This document shows, piece after piece, positions 55,115 to 61,553 of a stretch of DNA of 61,553 bases. Both the position numbers and the translations under genes were made by a program. Within the stretch, counting starts at the first letter, position 1. Each line of letters starts with the position of its first letter. The notes under the pieces are model-generated. The model was given only the letters and a program-made list of their open reading frames with translations, had not been told where the DNA came from and made no database searches. The DNA is from Strigamia acuminata. Taxonomy: Eukaryota > Arthropoda > Chilopoda > Geophilomorpha > Linotaeniidae. The DNA lies in NCBI GenBank assembly GCA_949358305.1, contig CASHSZ010000021.1:1-61553 (forward strand), written 5' to 3'.

Positions 55115-55440
55115 GCAGTTGACTTTATCACGTTTATGAACGTTCGATTAGCTGATAGTTTCATCGAGGTTATCGAAGAGAAGGAAAAATATCCAATATC
55201 AGGGCTGGACTGGGTAAAAATTTAGTACCGGGAAATCTGGATGGATCAGGCCATCGGGACAAGCTATGGTGGGCCAGGGACGGGCCACCTGAAATTTCCC
55301 GGCAGCCCGCCGGGCCAGTCCAGCACCGTCCAATATCTCAATTGTTAAGCGATATCGGCAGCATTCTAGAATTAACGTCGTGAACGTCATTATTATCGTT
55401 CGACATTTGCATTCTAAACACTTTCAGAATCTGTTTGGTT
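55115..55440 (+). pseudogene. DEG/ENaC last-exon pseudogene
   Basis: A decayed copy of the gene A last exon. Residues equivalent to the RLxDSFIEVIEEKEKYPIS stretch are readable, then interrupted by a MITE (55200-55328), after which QLLSDIGSILEL is followed by a TGA in the middle of TM2, at the position of the GxS filter. Further homologous but disrupted sequence continues to the end of TM2. Earlier parts of the exon are missing or diverged. Confidence 0.85.
55200..55328. mobile_element. 129-bp hAT-type MITE
   Basis: It starts CAGGGCTGGACTGG and ends CCAGTCCAGCACCG, flanked by the 8-bp direct repeat tccaatat (55192-55199 and 55329-55336). The 8-bp target duplication and CAG start are typical of hAT elements. 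No ORF. Confidence 0.9.
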
Positions 55441-56942
55441 TAATTTGTGACATTGTTTAGAATTTTCAAATCACAATTTCACAATTACACAATTTCAGAC
55501 AATGTTTCCAAATATTTCCAGTTGCCATTATATTTCGATTTGTGATGTTGCAAAAACTATTTAGTGATGAGTCAAATGCCTTTTGAACCTCCAGCACATC
55601 TCACAATCTAAACTCTACAGCAAAGGCACTAATAATTGAAAAAGTAGAAATTCGTGTAAAATATTTCATTGTACGATGTAATTGTAAGTTTAAGCATTAA
55701 TAAATCAGCTTCGTTTTCGTGTTGTTTCATTGTGGTGTCAGCATTCGTTCTTTATCAGTAATAAAATACTACAAACGCATGTTTTCTGTCAAGGACAAGA
55801 CATCTAAATCAGCTACCCCAGGTAAGCAGTCGTCGAGTCGTTTCTGCCACGCTGTTGACAATTTTATATCGCCCACCGGACGTTGTAAAAATAATTTAAA
55901 GAGTTGTAAAATTTATCTAACCTGCTTGTTGGGTGTATTTTGTACCAAGGAATTGATTGCCATTGATGGTTTGGTGGTCCTAAATGATCTTGAAGGTTTC
56001 TGAGACCACATCTGGAGGGAGATTTTTCGCACTTTTGATGACGTCAGATATCCAGAATTTGGGGTTTAACTCAAGTTTGAAGTGACTTTAAGATCTGCAA
56101 GATAATAATTAAATGTTTATATTAATTATAGTATTATTTGATGTTTTGAAATAATGAATACGTTACGTGATTGGAATGTATTTAGGATTAATATGCCGGG
56201 CTTGAGATTTCCGAGATGCCTGATTGGTTGAAACATGTTCTACGCCTTTTCGTTCAGAACATCTCGTCGAAATCGGTCTACAGAGTTTGTAGGGGTTTTT
56301 GAAGTATTCTATTATTTTCTACGAGTTGTTATTTTCGACCTGACAGGTCGTTTTCTTGTGATTAAAGGATTGATTGCTAATTTAGTTAGTTTCAAAGTGT
56401 TTCCACGGAATCTCTGGAGGTACATATTGTTTTAAATTATCTTTTTCTGATTATATAAAGTAATGTGTTTATTTTCTCATTTCTATGTCGTTTTATTGTT
56501 TCAGGCATGATTTGTGATTATAGTTACTATTTTAAAGATGTTAGATTTAACTAATAAAACATCCTTAAAAACAATAAAACTACTAAAAACACCAAAATAA
56601 CGACAAAATTAACAAAAATAAAAATTTCAAGTCACATTTCTGTAATTGGCAAGCCTAAAATTACACCTGCTTTAGTAAGGCTTAAGCTCGAAATTGAATT
56701 TGAATTAAAACTTGTTTACTTTGCACCGACCTCATTGTTTGACACACAAATATTCCAACGAGTACACCATGGAAACGAAGCTAATTTATTAATACTTAAA
56801 ATTGCTATTACATGTCGTATAATCAATTAATAGTGAATATTAGTGCGCAATAGTGTTTCAATTTCAAAACATCGTTTTCATAACACCTGTGCTCCCCTAC
56901 CCGTTCCAGGCTGGAGAAAGTTAAAAATTTTCATGTGAGCTT
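55441..56942. other. Intergenic region between convergent genes A and B
   Basis: Holds the duplicated 3' flank of gene A (to about 55640). A 94-codon ORF at 55719-56003 (its interior ATG at about 55780 precedes a possible donor ggtaagc) and a 66-codon ORF at 56235-56435 have no recognisable domain. I see no supported gene. Gene B transcription should end near 56780. Confidence 0.4.
56785..56790 (-). terminator. Candidate polyadenylation signal of gene B
   Basis: The minus strand reads AATAAA about 155 bp after the gene B stop codon. Position is plausible; the motif alone is weak evidence in AT-rich DNA. Confidence 0.35.
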
Positions 56943-59900
56943 TTAATTTTCAAATCGATTACCCAAGCAGACTCTGAACCAATTAAAACTGTTTAAAATG
57001 CAAATGTAGAACGATAATATTGACATTCCCAAAGTTAATCCTAGAATGCTGCCAATATCGCTTAACAATTGAGACATTGGATATTTCTGCTGCTCTTCCA
57101 TGGTCTCGATGAAATTATCAACTAATCGAAGGGTAATAAATGTGTAGAAATTAACTGGCAGCTTATTCCCACGAAAAATAGTTTTGTAAAAAAAATTTTC
57201 ACAAGGTTGTTTACATTTGCACTGTTTTTGATTAGAGTCGTAGTTATTTAAGTACATTAGATGAGCAGTAGTAACATCGCTTGTAGTGTTGCAATTTGGC
57301 AAATTTGATGCTGACATATAGGGTAATCTGAAAAGAAAAAATAAAACATTAACGGAAAGATCACAACAAAATATGAAAATCTAAATGTATGCGAAATCAG
57401 CAAATGTGTCAACTATCTGCCGTACCTGCAGTAAATACTTTGAAATAAATTGGTTTGCATGCAAGCATTTTTACACTTGAGATAAGCAGTTTTGACTTCT
57501 TCACATGGATTGCGCTTCGTATTTCTTCGTACAGTCTATTTGATAAAATCAAGGTCAGCATAACATGATTTACCGTATTCGTACACAGAATATTGTTTAT
57601 TTTGTTACCTTAAATATTTGAAGTTTTGCCTCATTCAACCATCCATACATTAATTTTAACGGTTCCAGTTGGTTAACTTCCTCTTCTGGGTTATTTAGAA
57701 ATAACTGAACAATAAAATAAATTCAAAAATATGTAGCCTTATTTTAGGTTAAATAAAATTTTTTCATTCCACCCAGTGCAACATTGCAACATTGCGACAG
57801 AAATCCAATTGATTTTAGCTTACCTTTATATGCTGGCAACATACTTCAGGAGGATTTAAGAATTCAAACGCAACATGGAGGACTACCATTAAGTTGGTTG
57901 ATTTTTCTAGAAGAAAAGGAGATTGAATCCCAAGAGTGTTTATGAAATTACCAGCTTTACGTATACTGTACATACCTGAATTTATTTGTGTACAATGGCC
58001 AAAGGGAAGGGGAATGAGAATTTTTGAAGTGTTAAGTATTGTTTTATATCCAAGAAAATACTATAAATATCAAATAATTCAGTCTAATTTTCATGTCATG
58101 ATTATATTTAGGAATATACCGTATTAGTTATTTCATTATTAAAGGAGACTGTGTCGTGGACATTGAGTTTTTCCCAGATATCATCCAATGATAAATTGTC
58201 GTTGAACAATTGCCACGGTGATACATTATTGCAGGTTTTCTTAGTTTGTTTCATCCAATTCAATCTGGCTTCATCAATATCATCATCTTGTGTTTCGCCA
58301 CAGACTGTGACGGTTGGATATTGGGTAAAGCGTCGTGGAACTATTCTCACAATTTTTGTTACTGGTTCTTCAATGTAGTAGTTTACACGAATTTGCAAAC
58401 AATACAAAGTGATTCCCGAGCAAATTATAACCAGTATTTTCTTAAAATCAAATGAAATTATATTTCTTTTAATTTGCTCTTGACTCGCAATTATATTCTT
58501 TGTGCATTTGTCGTAAACACGGTGGATCTTATTAATCGGTTTTTTTCTCCGAATGTTTGCTAGATACCAAGCGATTTCAAGCAACGAGGTTATCGATAGA
58601 CCGAGAAATAGGCCCAGATTTCCTCCTAAATCTGATAGTAAAGCAATAACATCGTATGTGAACCGTTCTTCATACACGTTGATTTTATCATTAGTTATCG
58701 CTAGTGACACAGATATAATATTTTTATCATCTGCTATGCCCGCATCAGTGTATGGTATAAATATAAAATGTTTGCATGGACGTCGACAGAGACAATCAGT
58801 AATTGGATCTGTTGTATCAATTAAACGATTTGCAATACCATACAGCTCGTGTGTCTTATCTGAACATTTACAAAGTGGTAAATCGGTCTTTGTAAAGGGA
58901 AAGCTTACAAAGGAAATGTTTTCTTATTTTTCTGATTGCTGTTACTATAAATCACGTATTCTCACCTGCACGTCAATTGTTCTTTAAATTTTTTCATCAA
59001 ACATCCACGATAGCATTCTTTGTATTCATTTTCACTGGAGCATGAACTCTTAGATGAATTCAAAAAAATGAACTATAATTTAATAAGTAATTAATATAAA
59101 TATTCCTTGCTAGTTTTATCAGACAATTTAAAAGTTTACTTTGTTAAAACTCAAATCTATTTTTAATGTGGCCCCAAGGTTTGGTGTTGCTACATGAATG
59201 TTTCTTCCAAAATCATAAAACGACATGTATACCTAAGCGAAAATAGAAAGAAAAAATAACAAAAACTGTATTTTCTGATACATTATACTGGGTACTGTAC
59301 TACGTACTAGATACGGAGCTATTGGGCATACGTAATCATATGTTTTTTCGATATTTGCTGTCAATACTTTCCGGACAAATGATTTGCTAGTAGTTTGAGC
59401 TGTACCAATGAATGATATTTGTGTTATCAAGTGGATTATGTTTTTGAAGTTAAACTTCTTTTGGCACAGGTGAATCCAAACGAGATATCACACGAGACGT
59501 GTCACATCACGAGATGTCACGAAAAGCACTGCTGTCTCTGGGGAAACTGGAATAAAACATGATCACGTCGGGCCTCAATAATACACGCGATATTCTTAGC
59601 TACGACGTCGCGATTATGCATACTGTTTGCCTGCATAATCGCGTTTTTGGTAACACATCTCGTTTGATATCTCGTGATCTATAACGTGGTTAGTTTTTGG
59701 ACCAAAAATTAGCTGTTGTGTGTTGGTAAAAAACAAAATGATTTTTGGTAAAAAACAAAATGATTTTTGGTAAAAAACAAAATGATTTTTGGTAAAAAAC
59801 AAAATAATTTTTGGTAAAAAACAAAATGATTTTTGGTAAAAAAGAAAATAATTTTTGGTAAAAAACAAAATAATTTTTGATAAAAAACAAAATGATTTTT

Positions 59901-60784
59901 GGTAAAAAACAAAATGATTTTTAGGAAAAAACAAAATGATTTTTGGGAAAAAACAAAATAATTTTTGGAAAAAAACAAAATGATTTTTGGGAAAAAACAA
60001 TAATTTTGGCCCAAAAATAAAATTATTTTGGTCTCAGAGTACTGAAATTTACAAATTAAGATTACAAAATTACAATTTACATGTCAAGAAGTTTAACGTC
60101 TACCGTGTGGTCTTAAGCACACATTCTTTTTTTTTTGTTTATAGTTACAAAATTGAAATGTTGAGCATATTCCATATGAAGTGTCAGTTTCCGTCAGAAC
60201 AGCTGTTTTGTTTGTAAATCCCTAAACGAATTAAATTAAGACTAATTATTTATAAAAATATTTTTTATTTTTTCTACCTTCATTTTAATGCCGACTATCT
60301 CTTTGGTCAAATTAGTCGCTCTCCAAAGTTCATCCATATCATAATTTGAATTTACCATCAGATTTTTGACCATGTTTGTACATTCATATGGGACTGAACC
60401 GTAATCAATAGGTCCAGTAGTCTTGATGTTCTCATAAGTTTTATTCCAAAGCCTGGCCAATTCTTTTGTGTTGCCACTGCAGATCATCAAATCTGGTAGC
60501 ACAAACTCTTCCGATTTGGTCGTCACATCAACAGCCGTAGGATAACATAAGTAATGCATTACTCTATCGTATGCCTGATAAGTGAGCATGCATGTACAAA
60601 ATAGAAGCAAAAACAACCAAGATGTGTGACGCCTGCTCCAATGATTTCTACTGTTTACGAAATCTTCCAGACCTATTAAACCGCAGTTTGGTTTATTGGC
60701 ATCATCTTTCATCATAAGTTGAATTGCAGAGCGTAGTTTGGTTAATCTTAGCATATTTCTTCTCAACAAGTGATTTCCCTGCAT
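56943..60784 (-). CDS. Double-module DEG/ENaC channel (two subunit modules in one chain), gene B
   Basis: Ten exons on the minus strand with GT-AG introns and matching phases: 60784-60278, 60221-60149, 59399-59332, 59232-59140, 59048-58966, 58903-58120, 58060-57824, 57704-57609, 57535-57426, 57327-56943 (811 aa). Module 1: TM1 ~54-76, an LPDLMICSGN block (~96), Cys-rich ECYRGC and LCRRPC, TM2 ~360-391 with filter GLS (376-378). A ~38-residue cytosolic linker leads to module 2: TM1 ~430-450, YPTVTVCGE (470-478, the family FPxVTxC), Cys-rich CEEVKTAYLKCKNAC and CKCKQPCEN, TM2 ~758-797 with filter GMS (784-786). Each ectodomain is short for the family. The N-terminal HG gating motif is not preserved (CGLIGLE). 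The start is Met at 60784; an in-frame stop lies upstream, but a further 5' exon is possible. Convergent with gene A. Confidence 0.8.
58120..58903 (-). other. Gene B exon 6: TM2 of module 1 continuous with TM1 of module 2
   Basis: A 784-nt exon without stop codons. It runs from the Cys-rich PLCKCSD/DCLCRRPC region of module 1 through TM2 (LLSDLGGNLGLFLGLSITSL), a basic linker (ANIRRKKPINK) and TM1 of module 2 (KKILVIICSGITLYCLQIR) to its YPTVTVCGE block. Because no intron or stop separates the two modules, they must be translated together if the exon is used. Confidence 0.88.
59461..59700. repeat. Inverted-repeat-rich patch in gene B intron 2
   Basis: Contains a hairpin with 12-bp arms cgcgattatgca/tgcataatcgcg (about 59610-59644), and cacgagatatca-type motifs facing each other near both edges (about 59475 and 59660). 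It may be a small MITE; boundaries and target duplication are not clear. Confidence 0.35.
59705..60015. repeat. 22-bp minisatellite in gene B intron 2
   Basis: About 13 tandem units with core aacaaaatgatttttgg. They explain why intron 2 (749 bp) is far longer than the other introns of the gene (56-119 bp). ORFs of repeated F/K-rich peptide here are artefacts. Confidence 0.9.
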
Positions 60785-61290
60785 TATATTTCTGCAGTTC
60801 CGGTATTTGGGGCCAAACCTGAGCTGAGTTAAGCCTTTCAATCAACAATCGTCATCTGATGCTTTGACAAATTGTTTTTCAAAACTATGTGAGAGCTTGC
60901 CTGTTTGGTGTTGTATCCTTAAGCAAACAAGGCAACTATGCTCTTTATTTACCGTTAAATACAGAATTGATCCGTGTTTTTATTCCCTAGTAACACCGCA
61001 TGTAAAACTCATAAAATTATCCAAGCAGCAAGAATATTGATATAACATTCCATCGATTTAGAAAGTAGCAGTTTACAGTAAGTGTTGGATCTAACTTCAT
61101 TAAAAGCTTATATGTCCTTCCTCTAGTGTATAGAAACCCAACTATAAGAACAGGACCCAAATGAAGCTACCATGACATGTTTTGAATTGAAGGAATGGGC
61201 GCTGAAACCGTGTGGTGATCTTGATGTATTTATGTAAATAAATGTTTCACCACTTAAGAATATTATTTTTATTTTTATTATTTCTTAATT
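60785..61290. other. Upstream flank of gene B
   Basis: Presumed 5' region of gene B. I see no TATA box at a convincing place, no other exon and no repeat. Confidence 0.35.
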
Positions 61291-61480
61291 TACTTGGTTT
61301 GGCACACCAAGTCATGTGACTAGGGAATGCAAACTCCCTAGGCACAACTCACCCCAAATTGGCTGGGGTGAGCCCCTAATTAACCGTTTTGGTGCAACTA
61401 TTAAGCTAATTGCGCAGGTCTGCTGCGCAGACCCGAAGTGTGCCAAGCTGGAATTATCAAAATTAGCACACTCTTGAATT
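61291..61480. repeat. Cluster of short inverted repeats
   Basis: Several perfect small stems in a row: cttggtttggcacac facing gtgtgccaag (about 61291 and 61439), ctagggaatgc...ctccctag, ctcacccc...ggggtgag, and ggtctgctgcgcagacc. The outer pair suggests a MITE of about 160 bp. No gene seen to the end of the window. Confidence 0.45.
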
Positions 61481-61553
61481 GATATCTAAACCTTGTCACT
61501 GCTCTGGAAAAACCGAGTATTGACTGTGTTAAGTTGATTCAATTCGAGACATT

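Noticed and set aside
55719-56003. Possible first exon of a gene (ATG near 55780 with a ggtaagc donor)
   Set aside because: No downstream exon could be linked and no domain is recognised; kept only as an intergenic remark.

Overview
The window is nuclear DNA of an invertebrate animal that cannot be placed further by eye. Evidence: spliced genes of the DEG/ENaC (amiloride-sensitive sodium channel) family, short GT-AG introns (mostly 56-125 bp), Ty1/copia retrotransposons primed by initiator tRNA-Met, a tRNA-derived SINE-like unit, and several MITEs with clean target duplications. I see no prokaryotic operons, rRNA or CRISPR.

Two paralogous DEG/ENaC genes lie tail to tail at the window edges. 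Gene A (+) contributes only its last exons (2696-2791, 2864-2973, 54223-54332, 54458-54836); its 5' part lies beyond the left edge. Gene B (-, 56943-60784) can be read as ten exons whose phases all agree. It encodes about 811 residues containing two complete channel modules in one chain: TM1-ectodomain-TM2, a short cytosolic linker, then TM1-ectodomain-TM2. One intron-free exon (58120-58903) carries the TM2 of module 1 and the TM1 of module 2. A broken copy of the last exon (55115-55440) sits between the two genes, interrupted by a hAT-type MITE.

Gene A is split by about 51 kb of nested transposons (2986-54163). The outermost is an old, broken copia element on the minus strand (Copia-1: 3' LTR, RNase H, RT, integrase, protease, gag, PBS, 5' LTR). 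Three elements landed in it. A 1-kb foldback carrying a tRNA-like SINE head in each arm sits in the 5' LTR (52985-54009). A 10.3-kb foldback with palindromic 57-bp subterminal repeats sits in integrase (6044-16386), and its loop holds a second, intact copia (Copia-2, 9074-13669, LTRs that look identical). A 33-kb composite sits at a TTAA between protease and integrase (17004-50090).

The 33-kb composite consists of two head-to-tail copies of one giant, apparently non-coding element (17004-29336 and 29391-50090). Each copy has a head, a 1,658-bp tandem array (3 units in one, 8 in the other), a multi-kb palindrome built from a 56-bp palindromic satellite, and a tail. No transposase is visible in it.

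The 190-bp stretch of gene A next to the left end of the Copia-1 stack, including one whole 110-nt exon, recurs directly after the right end, where the 5' LTR is truncated. The exon is therefore present on both sides of the 51-kb insert.

The observations I rate highest are the double-module DEG/ENaC chain, the giant TTAA-flanked palindromic element, the duplicated exon, and the two different ways the two copia elements appear to use initiator tRNA-Met as primer.
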